From Rheum nobile (taxonomy: Eukaryota; Streptophyta; Magnoliopsida; Caryophyllales; Polygonaceae), in contig WOAB01000040.1 in the NCBI GenBank assembly GCA_027886185.1, positions 11,656,001-11,720,000 on the forward strand: 64,000 nucleotides of DNA, given 5' to 3'. Within the stretch, counting starts at the first letter, position 1. Each line of letters starts with the position of its first letter. The translations under genes and the position numbers were made by a program. This document shows, in pieces, positions 42,960 through 54,078 of this stretch. The notes below the pieces were generated by a model. The model worked only from the letters and a program-made list of their open reading frames with translations. It made no database searches and was not told the origin of the DNA.

Positions 42960-45340
42960 ATATTACTATAGTAGAGAATCAACAAGGGGATTTGGTTCCT
43001 ACAAGGACCACTACAGGATGGAGGGTGTGCATTGACTACCATAAGCTGAATGCGGTAACTCGAAAAGACCATTTTCCCTTACCTTTTATTGATCAAATGC
43101 TAGAACGCCTTGCTGGGCGCCCCTATTACTGTTTTCTTGATGGGTATTCAGGATACTTTCAGGTGGCTATAGCGCCAGAGGACCAGGAGAAAACCACCTT
43201 TACATGCCCCTTTGGCACCTTTGCATACCGTAGAATACCATTCGGTTTGTGTAACGCACCCAGTACATTTCAACGATGTATGGTTAGTATCTTCTCTGAA
43301 TATGTTGAGAAATTTATTGAGGTATTCATGGATGACTTCACAGTGCGTGGGACTATCTTTGATTCATGTTTGAACCATTTGGCACTTGTACTTAAAAGAT
43401 GTGTTGAAACCAATTTGGTTTTGAATTTTGAAAAGTGTCATTTCATGGTAGAACAAGGTATAGTACTTGGTCATATTGTTTCTGCTAGGGGTATTGAGGT
43501 CGATAAGGCGAAGATTGATGTGATTCAGTCTTTGCCTTATCCTACTAATGTGCGTGAAGTGCGCTCCTTTTTAGGTCATGCAGGTTTTTACCGAAGGTTT
43601 ATCAAGGACTTCTCTAAGATCTCTTCACCTCTATGCGAGCTACTGAAGAAGGAGGTGACCTATGAGTTCAGCGACGAGTGCAAGAAGGCATTTGATTGCT
43701 TGAGAGAACGCCTAACAAGTGCACCTATCATTCAGGCGCCTGACTGGTCTCGCCCATTTGAGATCATGTGTGATGCCAGTGACTATGCGGTTGGAGCGGT
43801 TCTAGGCCAGAAAGTGGGACGTGCCTCTCATGTAATTTATTATGCCTCCATGACTCTAAATGGAGCTCAGAGGAACTACTCCACCACTGAGAAGGAAATG
43901 CTGGCAGTTGTGTTTGCCTTGGAAAAATTTAGGCAATATCTTTTGGGAGTAAAGGTGATCATCTACACAGATCATGCTGCCCTTCGTTACCTAATGACGA
44001 AGAAGGAAGCAAAGCCAAGATTAATCCGATGGGTTCTCCTACTCACTGAATTTGATGTTGAGAAACGAGATATAAATGGAGCTGAGAACCTAGTAGCTGA
44101 TCACCTGAGTAGGCTCGTACATGAAGAAGATAAGCCCGGAGCGCAGAGCCCCATTCACGGAACTTTTCCAGATGACACACTCTTTATGATCGAAGGAACT
44201 TCGGGTAACGCCTACTGCCCCGCGGTGACACCCATCGCGACCCGGCGGTCTGTAGAAATTGTGGAACTGGAGGCTCCACTGCCCCGCGGCAACACCGACC
44301 GTGACCCGGCGGCATGTTCAACTGAGAGCCAGCGAAACTCACCGCTACCCGAGGTGACATCACCGCCCCGCGGCAACATCTCCGGACTCACACTTTGCTC
44401 TGTAAGTACTTATGAACCCTCTCTTCACATAGCCGAAGCCGTCTTCAGACTCCGTTCTTTAAGACCATGGTACACAGATATCGTGAACTATTTGGTCCGC
44501 GAGGAATTACCCCTGGATTACACTAGAGCTCAAAAGGAGAAGGTACGAAGAGAAGCCCGTCACTATGTTTGGGATGATCCTTACCTATGGAAACATTGTG
44601 TCGATCAGGTAGTACGCCGATGTCTTCCGGATAATGAGGTACAATCTGTCCTTAACTTTTGCCATTCTCAAGCATGTGGGGGTCATTTTGGGGCAAATAA
44701 GACTGCTAGGAAAGTATTGGATGCAGGATTTTATTGGCCACACATCTTTCGGGATGCTTACGCCTTTTGTAAATCTTGTGACCGATGCCAAAGGGTTGGA
44801 AATATCTCCAGGAGGAATGAGATGCCGCAATCATCATTAATCTTTTGCGAGGTCTTTGATGTTTGGGGTATTGACTTTATGGGACCCTTTCCTAGCTCTC
44901 ATGGGAATTTCTATATATTACTTGCGATGGACTATGTTTCCAAGTGGGTGGAAGCGAAGGCCACCAAGACTGATGATTCTAAAGTTGTGGCAGGTTTTCT
45001 TAAGGAGAACATTTTTTCAAGATTTGGGATACCCAAAGCTTTAATTAGTGATCGGGGAACCCATTTCTGCAACAAGACAGTGACTGCCCTGCTGAAGAAG
45101 TATCACGTCACCCAAAGAGTCTCCACAGCCTATCATCCTCAAACTCATGGGCAAGCCGAAGTTTCCAATAGAGAGATTAAATCTATCCTGGAGAAAACGG
45201 TTGCAGCTAATTGGAAGGATTGGAGTTCTAAACTTAATGATGCACTGTGGGCATACCGCACAGCTTTCAAAACTCCAATAGGAATGTCCCCTTTTCCGGT
45301 TAGTATTCGGAAAAGCATGCCACCTCCCTGTAGAGCTTGA
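42960..45340 (+). pseudogene. Element D pol: RT, RNase H and integrase core
   Basis: Begins at the D side of the join, with LVPTRTTTGWRVCIDYHKLN and DHFPLPFIDQMLERLAGR, the RT finger and palm. VFMDDFTV is the catalytic F-x-D-D. RNase H has IMCDASDYAVGAVLG, TEKEML and NLVADHLSRL. The segment 44215-44377 holds CCCCGCGG hairpin units in frame between RNase H and integrase. The integrase zinc finger is HSQACGGHFGANKT with CKSCDRCQRV, and its core has VWGIDFMGPF, LISDRGTHF and HGQAEVSNREIK with the full triad. The frame breaks near 45300 and ends at 45340. The residues before position 42960 in the open frame belong to the SINE module. Confidence 0.9.
44215..44377. repeat. GC-rich hairpin cluster inside pol of D
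   Basis: Units such as ACTGCCCCGCGGTGACA and CGCGACCCGGCGG and CACCGCCCCGCGGCAAC, three to five copies within the frame between RNase H and integrase. Confidence 0.88.
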
Positions 45341-45734
45341 ACATAATGCATGGTGGGCAATAAAGAAATGCAACATGCAATTGGATGAAGTGGGAGATTT
45401 CCGGAAGCTGCAGCTGTAAGAACTAGAGGAATTACGCCTTGAGTCATATGAGAACTCTGTTAGTTATAAGGCGAAAACCAAGCAATGGCATGACAAGCAC
45501 ATCTTGAGAAGAGATTTCAAGCCAGGGGATAAGGTCCTTATATTTCAATCTCGGCTTAAGCTTTTTGCTGGGAAGCTGAAATCTAAGTGGACAGGTCCTT
45601 ATGTAATTACTGAAGTATACCCCCATGGCGCCATTGGCTTGCTTGACCACAAGACGAACAATGTTTTCAAAGTGAATGGCCAAAGATTGAAGCCTTACTT
45701 GAAGGTTTCGACCCGAACCAGTTTGATGAAGTGA
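45341..45734 (+). pseudogene. Element D integrase C-terminal region
   Basis: After the frameshift, AWWAIKKCNMQLDEVGDFRK and then a stop (about 45418), followed by NSVSYKAKTKQWHDKHI and FKPGDKVLIFQSRLKLFAGK with WTGPYVI, the usual Athila integrase C-terminal fold. It ends before the GACGTTAACTAAGGCGCT motif that closes pol in this group. Confidence 0.85.
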
Positions 45735-46767
45735 GTTTTGAGGTCCCTGAAGCTGCAAAACGATAGACCACAACCTACGTCGAGCCAACGACGTTAACTA
45801 AGGCGCTTATCGGGAGGCAACCAGAGGTATTTTTCCTTTTCTTTTCTTTTGACTTTTCTTTCCTTAGACCCTTTTTCGTAGTTATTTTGCTTTGTTTCGT
45901 TCGCCTGCTACTAACTTTTCAGGTACGAAAGTAAATAGAGGCGAGTTTATTTTCCCAGGAAATCCATCGCCGCCCCGCGGTGAAGTCTGGGTACTTTTAC
46001 TCAACTCTGATTTAAAAATAAAGGGCCCCGAAAAAACCTTAAACGGGGAGTAAAAAAAAAAGTTTTGTTTTCAAAATCATTTTCTAAGTTGGATACGAAG
46101 GATTTGATGGTGTTATTTGGATCATCCCGCGGTCCGGTACTGGGTATTTACCCCCATCCCTCTCCCTTGAACTCAAATAAAAACCCATTAAAACACTTCC
46201 CGCCAAACCCTAACCTCCTCACCCTCTTCTTTCTCTCTTTTTCTACCGTGCCGCGCCCCCTTTCTCCTCTCAAACCCTCACCCAAAATCTCACAATCTCT
46301 GCCTTTCCCTTATTCTAAGCTTGATTGTGGAGATTCCCATAACCATGCCGCCACATTGCACTCGTCCGACCGCTCCGCGATGTTTATTGGTTGAAGGAAG
46401 GTGTTTTGTGGTTTTGGAGGCGTGATTGGAGGGCTGTTGGGCTCTATCTAGGCTCATTGGAGGTTGAGGTAGGGAGATCGCACAGTCGTCGCCTCGCTTT
46501 GAATCTCCACCGCCTCGCGCGATTCGGGAATTTTTGAATTGGAGAAGAAGGTTGAACAGTCCACTGCCCCGCGTCAGTCCACACCGTGACCCGACGGCAG
46601 CTTTTAGTAGAATAATTGGTTCTCACCGCCGCCCCGCGGTGAAGCATACCGCCCCGCGGCAAGACCCTGGTGAATGACCATCTTTGGTTTGCAAGTCGTC
46701 TTTGCCCAGCTCTTTGATTCCAACGCATTCAAATACTTTAATTTTGCCAAGAGCTAGGAAGGTTGGT
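45735..46767 (+). other. Spacer between pol and env-like ORF in element D
   Basis: Opens with CGGGAGGCAACC after the end of pol. It holds A-rich and pyrimidine-rich tracts and a CCGCCCCGCGG hairpin near 45968, with more at 46500-46672. I see no coding signal; ORFs at 46065-46394 and 46444-46728 look like chance. Confidence 0.65.
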
Positions 46768-47837
46768 ATGACTGTGGAGGAGAATAAGGCTTATAATGTG
46801 GTTGCGGAGAGAGCTGTGCTCCCGTCTCGATTCTTTGATAGAGGACATTGGTCGAATTGGGCATGTTGGAGATGGTCCAGTTGTGTTTGGATAGACTGGG
46901 GCTGAGTAATTTTCTTGACAAGTGTGCCCCGGCCTTTCCCGAGCTCTGTTATCAATTTATTGCCACTATGTCAAGATTTACAGAGAGACATACTATTAAT
47001 GGTGAAGTGCGCAAGGTGCTTGCTGGCATACGGTTTAAGTATGAGGGACGAGCCTATGAGATGCCGATGGAGGAAGTCAGGGAGGTGTTGGGAGTGATTA
47101 GACCACCTACTGCTTGGTGGAAGAAGGGGCCTGACGAGACAGAAATTTATGATTTCTGGACTACTGCTACAGGAATGCCTGATTTTCAGAAAGGATGGGA
47201 GTCCGATAACAAACTAGTAAATCCTTGTCTGCGCTTAGTTCATAGAGTGCTGGTGCGAGCATTTTGTGGGAGTGCGGAAGATAGGAAGGTTTCTCTGAGA
47301 CACCTTGGTTTGCTTCTTCCGATGCTTGACCCTTTGGATGAGGAGATTCCATGTTGGGTTCTAGTGTGGGCTCACAGCCTTACGAGGATTCATGAGGGTG
47401 AGGCGCGTGACATTGTGCAGGGTGGTCTGATCACATTGGTTGCTGCTGCCAGGATTCAGACTGACACTATTCCTCAGCCGATCATGCCTGCTCGCTACGA
47501 TTTTCCATTTCTGCGACGGTGTGGTATGTTGAGCAACTCCCAGGAGCAATTCATCTGGTGTTCATTTGGAGGCCATATGCTGTTTCTTCCTCGTCATTTT
47601 ACCTATCTGTGGGATTTCACACAATGGTTCATTCCTTCTGACGCTGAGGTCATTCGTCCCGTATCTGAGGGTAGATTCCAGGCTGCTGCTCCTATGGATA
47701 TTGATCCTCTTGCGTATGTTGCTTCTTCTTCTTCTGCATCTACCTCTGAGGTTCCTTGGGATGAGGTGTTTGCTCGTTTTGATGCTTTCACGCTGGGTCA
47801 ACACGCTGCAAATGAGGGGATGCTGACTCGCCTGTAG
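46768..47837 (+). pseudogene. Element D third ORF, env-like position (Athila group)
   Basis: Starts MTVEENKAYNVVAERAVLPS at 46768 and shifts frame near 46846, then continues to 47837 with FLDKCAPAFPELCYQFIATM, IRFKYEGRAYEMPMEEVREV and HGEVRK-like elements. This resembles the third protein found after integrase in Athila elements and in related plant transposon ORFs, often called env-like by position. I see no clear signal peptide or membrane anchor in what remains. The tail turns into a Ser-rich stretch. A single-base change in frame and loss of the 3' end by array H mean it is broken. Its function in the family is not established. Confidence 0.72.
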
Positions 47838-47896
47838 ACTTTGCAGACTGATATTGAGAGTGATATTACGAGCCGGTTGAGTTCAGCTGAGACGTC

Positions 47897-49303
47897 TGAT
47901 AGGCGTTGTCGTGACACCTAAACAAAATAATCCTAAACAAACCTAACTAATGTAGTCTGGTAAGCAAGGGTAGAATCCCACAGAGAATCAAATTATATTT
48001 CATGTTTGCAAAATCATTCACCAATTGATAACAAAGACAAAGGGGGGAGGGGGTTTGAATGAAACTACCTAAGAAAACGATAAATAAAATAAAGAAAACT
48101 TGGCTAGACAAATATCCACCTTTAGTTTGGTTGATCAATCATTGATTACTCCTAGTCCTCAATACTCATGAATGTCCTAATCCCTGTTCTGAATTAGTTA
48201 CCAGTCCAACCAGTCCTGATAACCCTAACTATCAAATAACCTAGAAGACCTTCTAGATTGAATCTAACAGCAGCAATGAATTCAGGAATAGATAGGTACA
48301 TGCAAGTGTAACAACCTGTTATACAATAGCATGCAATTAATTCTCTACACAAACTAAGGGATTTAGATTCTCAACCAGTATCCTCTAATCCTTAGTAGTA
48401 TGATCAATAACAATCTCAACAGGTTGTATAGAAAAGGGGAACCAATAGCATAATACTAATTTCTCTAGGTTGTCAGACTAGAGGGAACTACTATTAACAA
48501 TCTAATTGATGTCCTAATCAACAAATCAAGGGGAATCGATATATGATCAATGAGATTAAGCATGAGAGAGAATTAATACAATCATAGAAAGAGTAAAGGA
48601 ATAATCTCAATATCAAATTCAAACCAAGGCTTCAATTGTCTAGCCAAAAACACCAAACAAAACAAAGAACTAAACTAAGAAAGGGAAAAACAATACTGAA
48701 TGGAAAACTAGGTCTAACGTGATCCGAAGATGATGAATGGAGGTTGTGGGAATTAAGTTAAATAAAGTTAACCTAAAGTCCAAGATCACAAACCTCATCT
48801 ACAAGAAAATAAAATATAGTATTCGAATTAAATAAAATAAAGAAAAAAAGAAAAGGAAAACAAAAGTTCAGAAATCTCCACGGGCTGTCTCCCGTGTGTG
48901 GCCGCGATCGCGGCCTTCGGGCCGCGGTCGCGGCCTTCTCTCTTCAACATTGCGACACTTCCGTAAAATTCTATAACTTTTGATTCCCAATTCGGATCGC
49001 GCTCATATTTTGCGGACATGTAGTAGACTTCAAGATATAACTCCTCGAATTGGAATCACTCCATTTGGACATCTGAGTCAAGAGAACGAATCAATTGAAT
49101 TCAGAACCTTGTTCTTCTACTCTTCGTCTCCTCAGTGGTCAACTCCTCTTCCTCTGGATATCTTCAATTTGCTTCTCCAGACCACCAAATCCACACTTCT
49201 TCTCTCCAACTCCCTATTCCACAATTGTGCTCTAAATCCATCTAAATGGCGCCTCAAACCTAGTAATAACCCCTAGAAATGCACTATAAAATAGCACTGA
49301 TCA
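47897..49303 (-). repeat. H LTR 1 (1407 bp)
   Basis: Plus-strand ends TGATAGGCGTTGTCG and AGCACTGATCA. G-rich stretch at 48039-48053. Hairpin units GGCCGCGATCGCGGCC and GGCCGCGGTCGCGGCC at 48898-48937. Confidence 0.9.
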
Positions 49304-49702
49304 AATCCCCTATGCTTAAACCTTGCTCGTCCTCGAGTAAGCTAAAGTCAACCTACTCCTCCAATCAATCCCCAAGGTTTTAGGAAGCATAGAAAAATCA
49401 ATCCCTCTAAGAATCACGCCTAACAATAAACTCCAGGCACCAACACAAATAAGCCCAGCACAACATACAACAATACCAATCAACACCACACACAATGAAG
49501 CTAAAAGGAAAGCAGAGTACTTCCCCCAAGCTTATCCCAAACACCATAGAGTGAACCAGAATCTAATCCTAATCTCCCATCTATCTTCTTATACCTCCCA
49601 GAGTGACCTACCCGAATCCTCCTTATATCACCTCTTCTTATGTCGCCATGCTAGGTAAAATGATGATTCCTAAAAATCACTCTTCTTCTTTTCACTCATT
49701 TT

Positions 49703-49871
49703 GCCAAGGCGCCCTTTCGGGTTTTCACCAAGCCACTCATTTCATTTTTCGATAGATGGGCTCACAATATGCTCACATCACTCTTGACCACTTATTACCC
49801 CAGCCTAATGCTGGTCCAAGCCACCTGCTTATTACCTAGGCCGCCCTTTTGGGTTTTCGACCTATCCCAGG
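49703..49871 (-). other. Three-hairpin RNA-like element, copy in H1
   Basis: Same layout as in C. Hairpin 1 has an AAAA loop in place of GAAA on its CCC/GGG stem. Hairpin 2 is unchanged. Hairpin 3 outer stem is GGTG/CGCC. Confidence 0.72.
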
Positions 49872-50450
49872 ATTTTCATGTATGCCTTTTTTTTCAATTT
49901 TTTTGGCTTTTTCTCTTTTTATTCATTTTTCTCCTCAACGACATAGCAAGTATAGAACCCTCCACCATGCTTAAACATTGCATTGTCCTCAATGTAATGA
50001 AAGACAAAAAGAATGGAAGAACAGGGAAAAGAAAAAAATAACTCACAAACGTCGTTGAGTTGGCTTAGACACTTCGTTGTTGCTGGCGGTAGACACTATA
50101 TGCACAGGTATCTGGTGTTGGGCGGGTGTCTTCATCAACTCCAAAATCTTCTCCTATCGTAAAACCAAAAGGAAACCACTTTGGTGAGTAGTGGTATAGC
50201 AAGTAAGTCGGGGTTGCACGGCCTTCAATGAACACAAAAAATGGGTCCAGATGTGATCATGGTGTGGGCCCTAGTGTTCCTCCTCCTCAGCTGTCAATTG
50301 TAGGGCCATCATCGTTGTCAAATCAAGTGTAGGGCAGTGTATCCTCTGTGACAACATGATGCGCACCATCTCTATGGAGAACTCTGGACAGCTGGCCTTC
50401 GGTAGAACTTTTTTTTTTTTTCGATTTTTTTTTACTAAACCCTAATTCGC

Positions 50451-50543
50451 CGCCGCGGCCGCGATCGCGGTTTCCAGGCCGCGGTCGCGGTTGCTTCTCG
50501 AATTGTTTGCCGCGGCTGCGGTGGCCAAGCCGCAGTCGCGGTT
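50451..50543. repeat. GC-rich hairpin cluster in H internal region
   Basis: Units GCCGCGATCGCGG-like, CCGCGGTCGCGG, CCGCGGCTGCGG and CCGCAGTCGCGG, each a CCGC-N4-GCGG hairpin. A copy is at 53291-53384. Confidence 0.9.
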
Positions 50544-50693
50544 TTCCTTCTGCTCTTCGTGCGGGTTAGTCGAAAACGAAAACACAGACAAAGAAAGAAA
50601 ACTAAAAGAAAAGGATAGTGTTTTGTTATCAAATCGGTAAACAAACAAATAAGAAAATACATACCTTAGATTCCCCGACAACGGCGCCAATTT

Positions 50694-52140
50694 TGATAGG
50701 CGTTGTCGTGACACCTAAACAAAATAATCCTAAACAAACCTAACTAATGTAGTCTGGTAAGCAAGGGTCAAATCCCACAGAGAATCAAGTTATATTTCAT
50801 GTTTGCAAAATCATTCACCAATTGATAACAAAGACAAGGGGGGGGGGGGGGGGGGGGTTGAATGAAACTAACTAAGAAAACGATAAATAAAATATAGAAA
50901 GCTTGGCTAGACAAATATCCACCTTTAGTTTGGTTGATCAATCATTGATTACTCCTAGTCCTCAATACTCATGAATGTCCTAATCCCTGTTCTGAATTAG
51001 TTACCAGTCCAACCAGTCCTGATAACCCTAACTATCAAATAACCTAGAAGACCTTCTAGATTGAATCTAACAGCAGCAATGAATTCAGGAATAGATAGGT
51101 ACATGCAAGTGTAGCAACCAGTCATACAATTGCATGCAATTAATTCTCTACACAAACTAAGGGATTTAGATTCTGAACTAGTATCCTCTAATCCTTAGTA
51201 GTATGATCAATAACAATCTCAACAGGTTGTATAGAAAAGGGGAACTAGTAGCATAATACTAATTTCTCTAGGTTGTCAGACTAGAGGGAACTACTATTAA
51301 CAATCTAATTGATGTCCTAATCAACAAATCAAGGGGAATCGATATATGATCAATGAGATTAAGCACGAGAGAGAATTAATACAATCATAGAAAGAGTAAA
51401 GGAATAATCTCAATATCAAATTCAAACCAAGGCTTCAATTGTCTAGCCAAAAACACCAAACAAAACAAAGAACTAAACTAAGAAAGGGAAAAACAATACT
51501 GAATGGAAAACTAGGTCTAACGTGATCCGAAGATGATGAATGGAGGCTGTGGGAATTAAGTTAAATAAAGTTAACCTAAAGCCCAAGATCACAAACCTCA
51601 TCTACAAGAAAATAAAATATAGTATTCAAATTAAATAAAATAAAGAAAAACAGAAAAGGAAAAAGAAAACAAAAGTTCGGAAATCTCCACGGGCTGTCTC
51701 CCGTGTGTGGCCGCGATCGCGGCCTTCGGGCCGCGGTCGCGGCCTTCTCTCTTCAGCATCGCGACACTTCCGTAAAAATGCCATAACTTTTGATTCCCAA
51801 TTCGGATCGCGCTCATATTTTGAGAACTTGTAGTAGATTTCAAGATCTAACTCCTAGAATTGGAATCACTCCATTTGGACATCTGAGTAAAGAGAACGAA
51901 TCAATTGAATTCAGAACCTTGTTCTTCTACTCTCGTGTGGACTCTCTCCTTGGTTCTTCTTCGTCTCCTCAGTGGTCAATTCCTCTTCCTCCGGATATCT
52001 TCAATTTGCTTCTCCAGACCACCAAATCCACACTTCTTTACTCTAACTCCCTATTCCACAATTGTGCTCTAAATCCATCCAAATGGCGCCTCAAACCTGG
52101 TAATAACCCCTAGAAATGCACTATAAAATAGCACTGATGA
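50694..52140 (-). repeat. H LTR 2 (1447 bp)
   Basis: As LTR 1 but with about 27 extra bases near 51930-51960 and a 20 G run at 50838-50857. Its last bases read GATGA instead of GATCA. Confidence 0.9.
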
Positions 52141-53534
52141 AATCCCCCATGCTTAAATATTGCTCGTCCTTGAGTAAGCTAAAGTCAACTTACTCCTCCA
52201 ATCAATCCCCAAGGTTTCAGGAAGCATAGAAAAATCAATCCCTCTAAGAATCACACCTAACAATAAACTCCAGGCACCAACACAAATAAGCCCAGCACAA
52301 CATACAACAATACCAATCAACACCACACACAATGAAGCTAAAAGGAAAGCAGAGTACTTCCCCCAAGCTTATCCCAAACACCATAGAGTGAACCAAAATC
52401 TAATCCTAATCTCCCATCTATCTTCTTAAACCTCCTAGAGTGACCTATCCGAATCCTCCTTATATCACATCTTCTTATGTCTCCACGCCAGGTAAAATGA
52501 TGATTCCTAAAAATCACTCTTCTTCTTTTCACTCATTTTGCCAAGGCGCCCTTTCGGGTTTTCACCAAGCCACTCATTTCATTTTTCGATAGATGGGCTC
52601 ACAATATGCTCACATCACTCTTGACCATTTATTACCCCAGCCTAATGCTGGTCCAAGCCACCTGCTTATTACCTAGGCCGCCCTTTCGGGTTTTCAACCT
52701 ATCCCAGGATTTTCATGTATGCCTTTTTTTTCAATTTTTTTGGCTTTTTCTCTTTTTATTCATTTTTCTCCTCAATGACATAGCAATTATAGAACCGTCC
52801 CCCATGCTTAAACATTGCATTGTCCTCAATGTAATGAAAGACAAAAAGAATGGAAGCACAGGGAAAAGCAAAAAATAACTCACAAACGTCGCTGAGTTGG
52901 CTTGGACACTTCGTTGTTGTTGGCGGTAGACACTATATGCACAAGTATCTGGTGTTGGGCGGGTGTCTTCATCAACTCCAAAATCTTCTCCTATCGTGCA
53001 ACCAAAAGGAAACCACTTTGGTGAGTAGTGGTATAGCAAGTAAGTCGGGGTTGCACGGCCTTCAATGAACACAAAAAATGGGTCCAGATGTGATCATGGT
53101 GTGGGCCCTAGTGTTCCTCCTCCTCAGCTTTCAATTGTAGGGCCGTCATCGTTGTCAAATCAAGTGTAGGGCAGTGTATCCTCCGTGACAACATGATGCG
53201 CACCATCTCCATGGGAAACTCTGGACAGCTGGCCTTCGGTAGAACTTCTTTTTCTTTTTTTTTTGAGTTTTTTTACTAAACCCTAATTCGCCGCCGCGGC
53301 CACGATCGCGGTTTCCAGGCCGCGGTCGCGGTTGCTTCTCGAATTGTTTGCCGCGGCTGCGGTGGCCAAGCCGCGGTCGCGGTTTTCCTTCTGCTCTTCG
53401 TGCGGGTTAGTCGAAAACGAAAACACAGACAAAGAAAGAAAACTAAAAGAAAAGGATAGTGTCTTGTTATCAAATCGGTAAACAAACAAATAAGAAAATA
53501 CATACCTTAGATTCCCCGACAATGGCGCCAATTT
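52141..53534 (-). other. H internal region 2 (noncoding)
   Basis: Nearly the same as internal region 1, including RNA-like element and primer site, here with an ATGGCGCC change in the primer site. Confidence 0.88.
52537..52709 (-). other. Three-hairpin RNA-like element, copy in H2
   Basis: Hairpin 1 outer stem AGGTTG/CGGCCT: the C-G pair of other copies is a U-G wobble here, so pairing is kept. Other hairpins as in H1. Confidence 0.72.
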
Positions 53535-54035
53535 TGATAGGCGTTGTCGTGACACCTAAACAAAATAATCCTAAACAAACCTAACTAATGTAGTCTGGTA
53601 AGCAAGGGTCAAATCCCACAGAGAATCAAGTTATATTTCATGTTTGCAAAATCATTCACCCAATTGATAACAAAGACAAGGGGGGGGGGTTGAATGAAAC
53701 TAACTAAGAAAACGATAAATAAAATATAGAAAGCTTGGCTAGACAAATATCCACCTTTAGTTTGGTTGATCAATCATTGATTACTCCTAGTCCTAAATAC
53801 TCATGAATGTCCTAATCCCTGTTCTGAATTAGTTACCAGTCCAACCAGTCCTGATAACCCTAACTATCAAATAACCTAGAAGACCTTCTAGATTGAATCT
53901 AACAGCAACAATGAATTCAGGAATAGATAGGTACATGCAAGTATAGCAACCAGTCATACAATTGCATGCAATTAATTCTCTACACAAACTAAGGGATTTA
54001 GATTCTCAACCAGTATCCTCTAATCCTTAGTAGTA
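53535..54035 (-). repeat. H LTR 3 (first 501 bp only)
   Basis: Broken at TTAGTAGTA where it meets the LTR remnant of E. Confidence 0.9.
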
Positions 54036-54078
54036 GGATCCCTCATCTGTAGTTGTCATGGTAGGTGAGGTCATATCA
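54036..54078 (-). repeat. Remnant of E 3' LTR (43 bp)
   Basis: Matches 59328-59370, with two changes, from GGATCCCTC to TCATATCA. Confidence 0.85.

Larger units (their letters stand above)
29079..47896 (+). mobile_element. Athila-like retrotransposon D (5' part, split by element B)
   Basis: Order: 5' LTR (29079-30372), tRNA-Asp-type primer site, gag, protease, RT start (to 33175), then after the B insertion RT, RNase H, integrase (42960-45734), a spacer and an env-like third ORF (46768-47837). The 3' end is lost where array H begins at 47897. RT resumes across B at the G-G-I-T-I-V-E-N motif, so both halves are one element. Gag and pol carry several frameshifts and stops, so it is dead. Among the Athila-like copies here it keeps the most complete gene set. 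It sits in the CRM-like remnant. Confidence 0.88.
49304..50693 (-). other. H internal region 1 (noncoding)
   Basis: From right: primer site TGGCGCCGTTGTCGGGGA (minus sense, at about 50673-50690), GC-rich hairpins (50451-50543), a block shared with C (50200-50400), the three-hairpin RNA-like element (49703-49871), and a polypurine tract AGCATAGGGGATT by the LTR. No gag or pol. ORFs on the minus strand at 50435-50714 come from GC-rich repeats. Confidence 0.88.
47897..54035 (-). mobile_element. Tandem array of non-autonomous Athila relative H (LTR-int-LTR-int-LTR)
   Basis: LTR 47897-49303, internal 49304-50693, LTR 50694-52140, internal 52141-53534, LTR 53535-54035 (truncated). All units point the same way (minus). 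The internal region of about 1.39 kb runs straight from primer site to 3' noncoding region and has no gag or pol. Such tandem structure can form by LTR-LTR unequal recombination between copies. Entry was into the third ORF of D; the right end was lost at the junction with E (54036). Confidence 0.9.

Noticed and set aside
50435..53555. Repeated small minus-strand ORFs with Arg/Ala-rich ends
   Set aside because: They occur at the same place in both H internal regions and their content follows the CCGC-N4-GCGG repeats.
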